Shown here piece after piece: positions 42,483-49,955 of a stretch of DNA of 64,000 bases. Source of the DNA: Bradyrhizobium campsiandrae (GTDB lineage: Bacteria > Pseudomonadota > Alphaproteobacteria > Rhizobiales > Xanthobacteraceae); the NCBI RefSeq assembly GCF_014529705.1, contig NZ_JAANIH010000032.1, positions 28,208 through 92,207 of the forward strand. The letters are read 5' to 3'. The notes beneath the pieces were generated by a model, which saw only the letters and a program-made list of their open reading frames with translations, was not told the DNA's origin and ran no database searches. The number at the start of each line of letters is the position of its first letter. Position 1 is the stretch's first letter. A program made the position numbers and the translations under genes.

Positions 42483-43760
42483 TCAGAGCCGGCCCTGATT
42501 CGATGCCCACCAATGGGCGATCGCCACCGCAAGATCATTCCACAGCTCCGTCGGCAAATCCGGGACCGCGATCCGCACGCTGTACCGATCGCTGGTTGCG
42601 TCATGAAACCATTCGGTCGCGGCGAAGTCGAAACCGAAGCTGCCGGCGTGACGAATGGGATATCCCTGCCGGCTCAGATCGCGGCTCAAGGCCTCGGCGG
42701 CTTGCCGTGCGCCGGCCTCATCGAGCGGGCGACCGGTCCGGAGCGTAACATAGAGCCCGTGGACGAAGTGGAGTTCGGATGCGAGCGACGCAAGCTCGCG
42801 CGTAAACAGCCGGGCGGCCTGGCGGCCATTGCGCAGGATGGCTGCAACGCGCTTGTTGGTTAGCGCCCAATAGGCTTCGCTACCGACATAGGGCGGAAAG
42901 TGGGCCGGCAGCGCTGCGCCGCCCAGCAGCCGGACCGCGTCGCGCGTTTCCGCGGCAAGACGCTCGATCATCGCGCCGCCTGCCCCGGCGCCCTGCCCGC
43001 TCCCGCCGACAAAGACGGCAGAGCCGAGCCTGCCGTATTCGGCGCCGAGCGAATCCAGCTTGTTATGGCTTCGCACCATCACGACCGGGAGCTTGTATCG
43101 CCGTGCCCAGCGCAGGACGCGCCGGATGCGCCCCGACCGGCCGGCAAAGCATGTTGTGTCGAACATCAGAAGGTCGAGCGCTGAACCCTCGCAACGCAGG
43201 ACCGACTCGAACCTTTGACCGGATACACAGGAATCCAGCAGCAGAATCTGCGGCGCGCCGCCTCGGGCTAATGCCTTAGATGGCGGCTCCTTCAAGGTGA
43301 CGAGGCGCAAGTGCGGGACGAGACGCTCGATCAGCTCCAGGGTCTCGCCATAGGAGCCCGGCAGCGCCAGAATGTCAGCCTTCGCGAGCACCGGCCCGGA
43401 CGCCAGCAGGAAAGCAGAGATCGCGGCCATGCCGGAGGCGGTATAGATCGTCTCGCTAATGCAGCTGTGCTCGAGTTCATAGAAGGAGGGGCCGCTGACG
43501 CGCAGATCCGCGCGCTGATAATCGTAACTGAATGCGAAGGGACCGCTCGAGGGACAGGCCGATGTCGACCACGCCGTCTCCGTTGCCTTCCAGTCCTGCA
43601 ATTCGTGCTCTGCGCGGAGCGCTGCAGCGAGCTCGAACTTTGCCCTGATGGCCTCATCGACCGATCGGGGACGAGGCAGGCGCTGCGGACTCCGCAGGCA
43701 GTCGTTCAGCAGTTCGATTTCCCTGTGCTTGCGTTCCAGATAGGACTCGATGGTCTCCAT
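42483..43760 (-). CDS. Uncharacterised PLP-dependent (fold type I) enzyme-like protein
   Basis: 425 residues from ATG 43760. Not assignable to a named enzyme. Features of fold-type-I PLP proteins: TASGMAAISAFLLASG (107-122, as in Cys/Met-metabolism enzymes), a candidate cofactor aspartate in LLMFDTTCFAG (Asp201), and VRSHNKLDSLG with a candidate Schiff-base lysine Lys234. Between them is LLLDSCVSGQRFESV, where an active site might lie. A glycine-rich GGSGQGAGAGGAMI and a small C-terminal domain complete the fold. No signal peptide. Flanking genes are unrelated and no pathway context exists; it could be a lyase, a biosynthetic enzyme of a small molecule, or a degenerate non-catalytic relative. 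Confidence 0.7.
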   Translation of the reverse strand: METIESYLERKHREIELLNDCLRSPQRLPRPRSVDEAIRAKFELAAALRAEHELQDWKATETAWSTSACPSSGPFAFSYDYQRADLRVSGPSFYELEHSCISETIYTASGMAAISAFLLASGPVLAKADILALPGSYGETLELIERLVPHLRLVTLKEPPSKALARGGAPQILLLDSCVSGQRFESVLRCEGSALDLLMFDTTCFAGRSGRIRRVLRWARRYKLPVVMVRSHNKLDSLGAEYGRLGSAVFVGGSGQGAGAGGAMIERLAAETRDAVRLLGGAALPAHFPPYVGSEAYWALTNKRVAAILRNGRQAARLFTRELASLASELHFVHGLYVTLRTGRPLDEAGARQAAEALSRDLSRQGYPIRHAGSFGFDFAATEWFHDATSDRYSVRIAVPDLPTELWNDLAVAIAHWWASNQGRL

Positions 43761-44068
43761 GCAACTCTTGCCGCGGCGTTCGAAAAAGCTCGTCGTCCCT
43801 CAACGTCCGGGATGCGCCGCAGGTCCAAAACGTTAGCTCGCATGCCCCTTCGCCTGGAACGAATGTTCGGATCCGAGATCCCGCGAAGCAAAACGATGAA
43901 CCGCGAAAAGTCCCGGCAAAAAATCACGGCCGCATGGAACGGGATCGCGATTCCGAATGTTGTTGCGGCGAAATCGAGTGGTGCCGACCAGCCCGCCCGG
44001 TCGGCTTTGAAGGGCCCCGTGCTCGTCCCCCCCGAGCACGGGGCTTTCTCATGAGTGCTGAGTCGCGG
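43761..44068. other. Intergenic region with strong hairpin, possible small RNA
   Basis: 308 bases between the PLP-like gene and the porin stop. No protein is supported. It contains GGAAC (43936-43940), 17 bases, TGTT (43958-43961), close to the EcfG stress-sigma pattern GGAAC-N16/17-CGTT on the plus strand, and about 50 bases later the strong hairpin at 44014-44044. A short plus-strand transcript of about 80 bases would fit between them; this is an inference. Confidence 0.35.
44014..44047. terminator. Strong hairpin terminator, probably bidirectional
   Basis: A perfect 12-base-pair stem GCCCCGTGCTCG (44014-44025) / CGAGCACGGGGC (44033-44044) with a seven-base C-rich loop, followed by TTTCTC on the plus strand. 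It lies 25 bases beyond the stop of the porin gene at 44069 (minus), which it probably terminates, although the better T-run faces the plus strand. Confidence 0.8.
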
Positions 44069-44890
44069 CTAATATTTTGCGACGACGGGTCCGCCCCATC
44101 GATAGTTCACGCCGATCTTGCCGGTATGAACGCCCGGGTCGGAGTTCGTGTAGGAGAACACACTACCAGCGGGCAGCACGGCCGCATTGGAAGCCGTGTA
44201 GCTCCGTTGCGTACCCAGATAGAGGTATTCGCCCTTGATGCTCCAATTGTTGTTGAACGCGTATTCGACGCCTGCGCCCGCCGCGTAGGTGACGTCGATG
44301 TCGCTGCGGTTGATGACCAGAAAACCGCCGCCGCAGCCGGGTGCGCCAGGACCGATACAATTATCGGTGAAGCTCGACGAGCGATCGACGAAGGCGACGC
44401 CGCCCTTCACGTAGAACAGCGCATTACGCGCCGTCCAGCCCACGCGGCCAGCAATCACCCCATAGGCGTCGCCCAGCCGGTTCGCGAAGACGCTGTCCAC
44501 CGGACTTAGGCCTGCAGCCGCGGCGTTCACATCCTGTCGCGCACCGCGCAGGTGCATGTATCCCGCTTCGCCTTCGATACCGACGACCCAGTTACTGCCC
44601 GGCCTCTGCCAATTGTAGCCGATGGTACCGCCGCCGATAAAGCTGCTCTGCAGCCCGTAGCCTGTGCCCAACGCAAGGCCGTTGTAGAATACGCCGGTGG
44701 GGGTGACCGGCTCGCTCGCAAAAGCATCGCGATCAGCTCCCGCCCCTCCGACGAAGCCGCCAATGTAGAAACCGGTCCAGTTGAAAATCGGCGCTGCGAC
44801 CATCGGGGGCGCTTTGACCGGCAAATCGGCGGCCAAGGCCGAGACGCTGCTGCTTGCGATTGCGAGCAATGCAAAACCAATACGTTTCAT
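44069..44890 (-). CDS. Omp25/Omp31-type outer-membrane beta-barrel protein
   Basis: 273 residues from ATG 44890 (ATG 44896 also possible; GAAAGGG upstream). The signal peptide MKRIGFALLAIASSSVSALA is followed by the family start ADLPVKAPPMVAAPIFNWTGFYIGGFVGG. Amphipathic strands of an eight-stranded barrel follow: GYNWQRPGSNWVVGIEGEAG, RVGWTARNALFYVKGGVAFV, YAAGAGVEYAFNNNWSIKGE, and a last strand HTGKIGVNYRWGGPVVAKY. A loop contains NCIGPGAPGCGGG with two cysteines that may pair. Such proteins are abundant surface structural porin-like barrels in rhizobia and brucellae. Single gene; the terminator follows its stop. Confidence 0.92.
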   Translation of the reverse strand: MKRIGFALLAIASSSVSALAADLPVKAPPMVAAPIFNWTGFYIGGFVGGAGADRDAFASEPVTPTGVFYNGLALGTGYGLQSSFIGGGTIGYNWQRPGSNWVVGIEGEAGYMHLRGARQDVNAAAAGLSPVDSVFANRLGDAYGVIAGRVGWTARNALFYVKGGVAFVDRSSSFTDNCIGPGAPGCGGGFLVINRSDIDVTYAAGAGVEYAFNNNWSIKGEYLYLGTQRSYTASNAAVLPAGSVFSYTNSDPGVHTGKIGVNYRWGGPVVAKY

Positions 44891-45140
44891 TCCCATGCCC
44901 TTTCTGAAAAAGTTCACGATGAACAACGATGGTATTAGGCAAAGTCTAGCCGATTTCGCCGAGATTGGTTGTGTTGCGCCCGCCACAGTTCGTGACAATC
45001 CGTCGCGCGCGCAAAGATGTCATTTGACCAGCGGTAAAGAGTTCCGTCTGCGGAACCAGCGCTCTTTCGGATTCAGCAAATCCGGGTACGTTCAGCCGAT
45101 CACGTCTCCCGTCGTCACATCCATCGGGAGAAATGCGGCT

Positions 45141-45293
45141 TCAATCTCTCCGCTCGTCGTCGCGCCGATCGCGCGCGAGCTGATGCCAGGCCAGGGCCAG
45201 CTCGATGAGCCGTTGCCGGTCGGGGCCTTCGGACGCCGCTGCGCGCTTCATTGCCGCTTCGGCTTCATGCTGTGGATCGTACTTCGTACACAT
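45141..45293 (-). CDS. Short helical protein (50 residues)
   Basis: ATG 45293 to TGA 45141. The product MCTKYDPQHEAEAAMKRAAA then SEGPDRQRLIELALAWHQLA ends in a basic/acidic tail. The pattern of a charged helix, a DRQRLIELA turn and a tryptophan about eight residues later resembles the short 'AEECRKLA...RQRLLELA..WE.LA' proteins that I associate with Bradyrhizobium genomes. No signal peptide. The ribosome site is weak (GGGCCCC), so the start could be the internal ATG at codon 15. Function unknown. The 250 bases on either side carry no other supportable gene. Confidence 0.5.
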   Translation of the reverse strand: MCTKYDPQHEAEAAMKRAAASEGPDRQRLIELALAWHQLARDRRDDERRD

Positions 45294-45490
45294 GGGGCCC
45301 AAGTTTAACCGGCCGATATCGACAAGTGCGTGGCAATTTCATCCGTATGAATGCGGTGGACAAAAGTCGCAGCCGACGCGCGCTTCCGCACGATGTTACC
45401 GCGATCAATCATGCGCGCGAACGGCAGATCCTGCGGGCTTGCCGCAATTCGTATTTTCCTCATGGCACGACGAGCGGCCGCCCCAACGCA

Positions 45491-45519
45491 AATGAGGCGG
45501 GCACCGGGCCCGCCTCATT
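45491..45519 (-). terminator. Hairpin terminator of the proline-rich secreted protein gene
   Basis: A perfect 12-base-pair stem AATGAGGCGGGC (45491-45502) / GCCCGCCTCATT (45508-45519), five-base loop, ending in TTTGCGTT when read on the minus strand. It begins 23 bases after the stop codon at 45543. Confidence 0.8.
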
Positions 45520-45542
45520 GGGATGAATTGCACGTCAGGGAT

Positions 45543-46343
45543 TCAGTAGCAGGCGCGCGGATCGGCCTGCACATATTGCCCGCTCGGATAGCGGTAGTAG
45601 CAGACGCCCTCGGCCAGATAATAGCCGGGGCGCGAGGCCGCCGTCGCACCGGCGATGGCGCCCGTCGCCCCGCCGATCACGGCACCTGCCGCCGCACCCG
45701 AGGCGTTGCCGGACAACAGACCGCCGAGCACGCCGCCGACGATCGCCCCGCCAAGCGCGCTCGCGCCGGGATCTGCGGGCGGCGGCGGAGGCGGCGGCGG
45801 TTCGTAGGCGACCGGCGGACCGGGCGGCGCGTAGGCCACCGGCACGTCGTCATAATAGTCCTCGGAGATATAGGCGGGCGGACCATCCATCCGCTGCGGA
45901 TAATAGTACCGGACGCCGCCGACATCCCACCACCAGCCGGAGCGGCCGTTATGGACCTCGCGGCGCCAGCGTCCGCCCTCCCAGGCAAGATTGCCGCGAT
46001 AGGCGTGTCCACCCCAGTCTCGCGTCGGCGCAGGACCGCGCGCCACGTAACGACCGGATTCGGCAGGCGGGCCTCCAGCATTCCGTGGCCCGGGACCATG
46101 CTGGCCGGGAGCGGGCCCCACATGCTGCGCTTGGCCGGGCTGAGGTGCCGGGCGCGCCGCCTGCTGCGGCGGAGGCCCCTTGCGCATGGTCTGATTGGCC
46201 GGGGGCGGGCTAGCTGCGCCCTGCGCCGGCGGCTGGCCGGCGCCCTTGGGCGGACCCGCGTCCTGCGCTTGCGCGGCGGCCGCCAGCAAGGACATGGCCG
46301 AAACCATGGGAATGATCATCTTCATGCGGCTGGACGCACTCAT
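45543..46343 (-). CDS. Secreted proline-rich glycine-zipper protein
   Basis: 266 residues from ATG 46343. A signal peptide (MIIPMVSAMSLLAAAAQAQ) is followed by a 70-residue Pro/Gln/Ala-rich low-complexity region. Next is a tryptophan/tyrosine-rich segment (WEGGRWRREVHNGRSGWWWD, VGGVRYYYPQ), then a polyproline run (YEPPPPPPPPAD). A glycine-zipper membrane segment follows (GGAIVGGVLGGLLSGNASGA...AIAGAT, about 200-235), and the C-terminal YYLAEGVCYYRYPSGQYVQA has two cysteines. The layout suits a cell-envelope protein spanning the periplasm. The WWWD/YYYP part resembles the YXWxxW-type surface proteins often seen in rhizobia. Function unknown; ends at a clear terminator. Confidence 0.8.
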   Translation of the reverse strand: MSASSRMKMIIPMVSAMSLLAAAAQAQDAGPPKGAGQPPAQGAASPPPANQTMRKGPPPQQAARPAPQPGQAQHVGPAPGQHGPGPRNAGGPPAESGRYVARGPAPTRDWGGHAYRGNLAWEGGRWRREVHNGRSGWWWDVGGVRYYYPQRMDGPPAYISEDYYDDVPVAYAPPGPPVAYEPPPPPPPPADPGASALGGAIVGGVLGGLLSGNASGAAAGAVIGGATGAIAGATAASRPGYYLAEGVCYYRYPSGQYVQADPRACY

Positions 46344-46517
46344 TGGTGCCTACCCCTCAACTTCCAGAGAACTGCCGTGGTCCACGCGCGATAGACGATT
46401 CGGAGCGCGCCTGGTTGATGCCGGCTGACATAACTGACCCGCCAAAGCAGGCCATGTCCCGTTACAAATGTTTAAGATCACGGCAATTTTTCGGCCCCGC
46501 GAGCCGCCGAGATCGCT

Positions 46518-46766
46518 CTAGCGCGCCGGCTCGATCACGTTGCAATTGCTTCGCCCCGACATCAGGCAGTCCTGCATCTTGCTGGCAGCGGTGAGATCGC
46601 GGGCGAGCCACAAGCCGATCCCGAGGATGACGGCGGCAATGATCAGCCCGGCGATCGCGCCGCGGCGGCTGTCGCTGGATTGGGGTTTGGGCCGCGAGCC
46701 GGGCTTCTCGGCCGGATCAGGCTGCGTCTGGGACTCAGACTTGGGCTCAGATTTGGACTCGGACAT
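46518..46766 (-). CDS. Small single-span membrane protein
   Basis: 82 residues from ATG 46766, with AGGG five bases upstream. The hydrophilic N-terminus is rich in Ser/Lys/Glu/Pro (MSESKSEPKSESQTQPDPAE). One membrane span follows (GAIAGLIIAAVILGIGLWLA, about 36-55), then a short C-terminal part with CLMSGRSNC, two cysteines seven residues apart that could form a disulfide if it faces the periplasm. The N-in, C-out topology is suggested by SRRG before the span. No family recognised. Its neighbour at 46834-47073 is also a small one-span protein with a cysteine pair. Confidence 0.7.
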   Translation of the reverse strand: MSESKSEPKSESQTQPDPAEKPGSRPKPQSSDSRRGAIAGLIIAAVILGIGLWLARDLTAASKMQDCLMSGRSNCNVIEPAR

Positions 46767-46833
46767 GGGGACCCTGTCGCTCGGTGAGGCCCTTTATCAC
46801 CTCTGCGACGTCGCGTCACATCTCACGCGCCGC

Positions 46834-47073
46834 TCAGCCGCTGGTCGGCCTCACCGCTTCCTTGCTGCGCGAGGTTTCGACCGCAGGGATCGCCTGCGGC
46901 GCGCGTGGCGCACAGCTCGTCAGGATGAACGCAGTTTGGGTGCACTCCCAGGCTGCCCCAAGAACGCTGCTCTCGATGGGCTGCGGACGCGCCGCCAACA
47001 GCACCGCGCTGGCGATCGCCGCCACCGCGACCGTGATTGCAAGGGCTTTCAGGCTTGGCCGGAAAAAAATCAT
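46834..47073 (-). CDS. Small membrane/secreted protein with WECTQTAFILTSC motif
   Basis: 79 residues from ATG 47073, with GGAG seven bases upstream. The N-terminal hydrophobic segment (ALAITVAVAAIASAVLLAA, about 9-27) may be an anchor or signal peptide. The mature part has AAWECTQTAFILTSC, two cysteines 11 residues apart around a conserved-looking hydrophobic stretch. I recall the W.C...AFILT.C pattern from other short Bradyrhizobium proteins. The tail (SRSKEAVRPTSG) is polar. Same strand as the preceding small gene, 67 bases apart, possibly co-transcribed. Function unknown. Confidence 0.6.
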   Translation of the reverse strand: MIFFRPSLKALAITVAVAAIASAVLLAARPQPIESSVLGAAWECTQTAFILTSCAPRAPQAIPAVETSRSKEAVRPTSG

Positions 47074-47337
47074 GCCCGTGCTCCGTCTCGTATGGCGGAC
47101 GCTAGGCGCCGCCGCTGGGGTGCCCTTATGAGGGACATCACAATTCGGCAGTTTTTCCGGGCTACGAAGGATCGGCTGGCTCAGCGATTTCGTTGACCTG
47201 ATCGGCTGCGATTATGGGTGGCTTCGCGGCGCGTGGCGATGTACACGCTTCTGCGTCGCGTGGCGCCTGCTTGTGCCCAGCCGACGTACCAACACGCAGT
47301 GATTTAGGATCGAAAGCGAGGAAGACAAGGCTCGTCG

Positions 47338-47685
47338 ATGAGTGGATTCAGGGAACCCGGCTTCGCTGACCGGCAAAAGGCTGCACTGGAAGCCCGCAAA
47401 AATCTTTTGAACAAATTCAAATCGCAGCCGGGACCTGACGATCCCGCTGTGGTGGCGAAGCGCGCCGAGCGGGAGGCGCTCGCGGCCAAGCGCGCTGAAG
47501 CGAAGGCTGCACGCGAGGCTGAAAAGGCCGAGCAGAAGCGCCTCGAGGAAGAAGCCAAGGCGGCCGAAGCGGCCCGCCTTGCCCGGGAGGCCGAGGAAGC
47601 GGCTGCCAAGTCGGCAGCGCTCGAGGCCGAGCAAAAGGCCAAGCGCGACGCCCGCTACGCGGCCCGCAAGGCCAAGCGGAAGTAG
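47338..47685 (+). CDS. DUF6481-type highly charged coiled-coil protein
   Basis: 115 residues from ATG 47338. It begins MSGFREPGFADRQKAALEAR with KFKSQPGPDDPAVVAKRAER, the start I associate with the DUF6481 family. The rest is an almost pure Ala/Glu/Lys/Arg helix (AKRAEAKAAREAEKAEQKRL...), probably a long single or coiled-coil helix with a strongly basic end (ARYAARKAKRK). Such composition suits nucleic-acid or ribosome association, but no function is established. No signal peptide. An imperfect hairpin GGGCGGTC/GACCGCCC (47725-47745) follows its stop, without a T-run. Confidence 0.75.
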   Translation: MSGFREPGFADRQKAALEARKNLLNKFKSQPGPDDPAVVAKRAEREALAAKRAEAKAAREAEKAEQKRLEEEAKAAEAARLAREAEEAAAKSAALEAEQKAKRDARYAARKAKRK

Positions 47686-47794
47686 CGCTCTCACCTCACG
47701 TTCAAGCGAATTTGAACGCGTCCGGGGCGGTCGAGGTGACCGCCCGCGGATGTCCGAGTGCGCGCGTTCGCGCGCCCTCGATGACGGCTGAAGA

Positions 47795-48037
47795 TCAGTT
47801 CTTCTTCATCATCCCGTCGTCTTTCTTCATGCCGTCCTTCGACATCGTGTCCTTCTTCATGCCGTCGTCCTTGGACATGTGATCTTTCTTCATGCCGTCC
47901 TTGGACATCGTGTCCTTCTTCATCATGCCGTCGTCCTTGCCCATCTTGTCCTGAGCGAAAGCGGCCGGCGACAGCGCGAGGCCAAGCGACAGAGCGGCAG
48001 CCGAGACGCCGAGCACGATGCGGGTGCGAATGGTCAT
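47795..48037 (-). CDS. Pentapeptide MXKDX-repeat secreted protein
   Basis: 80 residues from ATG 48037. The signal peptide (TRIVLGVSAAALSLGLALSP, cleavage after AAFA) precedes about 50 residues made almost only of the pentapeptide MXKDX in variants: DKMGKDDGMMKKDTMSKDGM and so on, ending MMKKN. Composition is Met, Lys, Asp, Gly and Ser, with no Cys or aromatics. The family is known from proteobacteria, with no established role. Methionine-rich periplasmic proteins can bind copper or act as oxidant sinks, but that is speculation here. The repeats are also near-identical at the base level. Confidence 0.88.
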   Translation of the reverse strand: MTIRTRIVLGVSAAALSLGLALSPAAFAQDKMGKDDGMMKKDTMSKDGMKKDHMSKDDGMKKDTMSKDGMKKDDGMMKKN

Positions 48038-48381
48038 GAGAATTGTTCCCTTCGAGATGATGTTTGCCAGCGACCTATGCCGCTACACAATCTCGACGGA
48101 TGGAGGCGCGTGCTTGTTACGCGGCGTTGCGAACTTTTTTCGCAAGCGGCCGGGCGTTTGCGCGATCGTTCCCTGACCGAAAGCGTTAACGATCGGGACC
48201 CAAGGGCCCGGCGCGTGCAGCGCAGCAAGGCGAACACTTGCCGCGGCCTTCCATCTCGAACTATCAGATGAGAGAAGTTTGAGTGAAAGACCGGCTAGGA
48301 TGGGCCTCTGCGCCGGTCTCAAGACCCACCCAGTGCACGTCAAACAAGAACCAATCAAAGAAACGCCTAGAGGGACACTTC
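48038..48381. other. Intergenic region upstream of the TRAP operon
   Basis: 344 bases between the MXKDX gene and the TRAP binding-protein gene; no supportable coding frame. It contains a hairpin TTGCGAA/TTCGCAA (48127-48145) and a wider inverted repeat CGATCGTT (48163-48170) / AACGATCG (48188-48195), which may be operators. GAGGG for the TRAP gene is at about 48371. Confidence 0.5.
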
Positions 48382-49404
48382 ATGTTCACGCGTCGTCACC
48401 TGCTCGCGACCGCCGTCGCGGCGCCCGCCATTCTCCGCTTCGGCATCGGCACCGCGCATGCCGCGACCACGCTGAAGATCTCGCACCAGTTCCCCGGCGG
48501 CACCATCGACAAGGGCGATTTCCGCGACCGGCTCTGCCGCATGTTCGCCGCCGAAGTCAGTAAGCGCAGCAACGGCGACATCGCGGCCGAGATCTACCCG
48601 AACTCGTCATTGATCAAGACCAACGCGCAATTCTCCGCGATGCGCAAGGGCGCCCTCGATATCTCCCTGTATCCGATGCCCTATGCCGGCGGAGAATTGC
48701 CCGAGACCAATATCGGCCTGATGCCCGGCCTCGTCACCACCTACGACCAGGGCATGCGCTGGAAGAAGGAGCCGGTCGGCAAGGCGCTGACGGACTTCCT
48801 TGCCGACAAGGGCATCATTCTGCTGAGCTGGGTGTGGCAGGCCGGCGGCGTCGCCAGCCGCTCCAAGCCGATCGTGTCGCCGGAAGATGCCAAGGGCATG
48901 AAGGTGCGCGGCGGCTCGCGCGAGATGGACATGGTGCTGCAGACCGCCGGCGCCTCGGTGCTGTCGGTGCCCTCGAACGAGATTTACGCGGCGATGCAGA
49001 CCGGCGCCTGCGATGCCGGCATCACCTCCTCCACCAGCCTGATCTCGTTCCGCCTCGAAGAGGTCGCGAAATCGCTGACCTCGGGGGCCGGCGCCTCTTA
49101 CTGGTTCATGCTCGAGCCGCTCATGATGTCGAAGGCGATCTTCGACAAGCTGCCGAAGAACCAGCAGGACGTCCTCCTCGCCGTCGGCGAGGAACTCGAG
49201 GCGTTCGGCCGCAAGGGCGCGCAGGACGACGATGTCGAAGTCGCCAAGGTCTATGAGAAGGCCGGCACCAAGGTCGCAGCGCTCGACGCCGCGACCGTCG
49301 GCAAGTGGCGCGACATCGCCCGCGACACCGCGTGGAAGGATTACGGCGCCAAGACCGCGACCGCGGCGAACCTGCTCAAGCTCGCCTCCGACGTCGCTGC
49401 ATGA
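48382..49404 (+). CDS. TRAP transporter solute-binding protein (DctP family), Tat-type signal
   Basis: 340 residues from ATG 48382 (GAGGG upstream). The N-terminus MFTRRHLLATAVAAPAILRF has a twin-arginine TRRHLL pattern followed by a weak hydrophobic core and AHA-A, so export by Tat is likely. The DctP fold is clear: LKISHQFPGGTIDKGDFRDR, IYPNSSLIKTNAQFSAMRKG, LDISLYPMPYAGGELPE, GMKVRGGSREMDMVLQTAGA with the conserved carboxylate-binding Arg, and SVPSNEIYAAMQTGACDAGI. Binds an organic acid in the periplasm for the DctQM permease encoded next (4-base overlap). Ligand unknown. Confidence 0.92.
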   Translation: MFTRRHLLATAVAAPAILRFGIGTAHAATTLKISHQFPGGTIDKGDFRDRLCRMFAAEVSKRSNGDIAAEIYPNSSLIKTNAQFSAMRKGALDISLYPMPYAGGELPETNIGLMPGLVTTYDQGMRWKKEPVGKALTDFLADKGIILLSWVWQAGGVASRSKPIVSPEDAKGMKVRGGSREMDMVLQTAGASVLSVPSNEIYAAMQTGACDAGITSSTSLISFRLEEVAKSLTSGAGASYWFMLEPLMMSKAIFDKLPKNQQDVLLAVGEELEAFGRKGAQDDDVEVAKVYEKAGTKVAALDAATVGKWRDIARDTAWKDYGAKTATAANLLKLASDVAA

Positions 49405-49955
49405 GCCACGGTCCGCTTCCGGATCGGGACGATCAGGCGAATGCTGCCGCAAGGACCGGCCTTGCGGCGGAGCTCGATCGCGGCCTCGCCATCCTCAATC
49501 GCATCATCGTCGTCTTTGCCGCACTGGCGCTGGTCACAGCTTGCGCCATCCTGAGCTACAGCGTGCTGAGCCGTGCCTTGTTCAAGGCCGCCAATTACTG
49601 GCAGGACGAGGCCGCGGTGTTCCTGCTGGTCGGCGCCACCTTCATGACGGCTGCCTACGTACAGCAGCACCGCGGTCATATCGGCATCGAGGCCTTTGTC
49701 GGACTGTTGTCGCCGCTGGCGAACCGGATCCGGCTCTGGATCGTCGACGCCGCAACGCTGCTGTTCTGCACGTTCTTCACCTGGAAGTCGTGGACGCTGG
49801 CCCATGAGGCCTATGTCGACGGCCAGGTCTCGAACTCGATGTGGTCGCCGCCGCTCGCCATTCCCTACTCCCTGATGGCGCTCGGCATGAGCCTGCTCTG
49901 CGTCCAGATCCTGGTGCAGCTGGCGCTGCCTTTCGCAGGAGCCAAGCGGCCATGA
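49401..49955 (+). CDS. TRAP transporter small permease (DctQ family)
   Basis: 184 residues; the ATG at 49401 overlaps the binding-protein TGA (ATGA), so translation is coupled. Four membrane spans (about 33-55, 70-90, 110-130, 150-172) with the DctQ-like YWQDEAAVFLLVGATFMTAA and HRGHIGIEAFVGLL blocks. The N-terminus is a hydrophilic 30-residue cytoplasmic stretch. It forms the membrane complex with the large DctM subunit, whose ATG overlaps its stop. Confidence 0.9.
   Translation: MSHGPLPDRDDQANAAARTGLAAELDRGLAILNRIIVVFAALALVTACAILSYSVLSRALFKAANYWQDEAAVFLLVGATFMTAAYVQQHRGHIGIEAFVGLLSPLANRIRLWIVDAATLLFCTFFTWKSWTLAHEAYVDGQVSNSMWSPPLAIPYSLMALGMSLLCVQILVQLALPFAGAKRP

Noticed and set aside
43311..44054. 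Plus-strand frame running into the hairpin at 44014
   Set aside because: Mostly antisense to the PLP-fold gene; the non-overlapping end has no ribosome site and encodes the terminator itself.
45348..45526. Plus-strand frame MNAVDKSRSRRALPHDVTAI...
   Set aside because: Weak ribosome site and its last codons are the terminator hairpin of the opposite gene, so it is unlikely to be a gene.
47795..48037. MXKDX repeats as a CRISPR-like array
   Set aside because: The base-level repetition is fully explained by an in-frame pentapeptide repeat with signal peptide and start.
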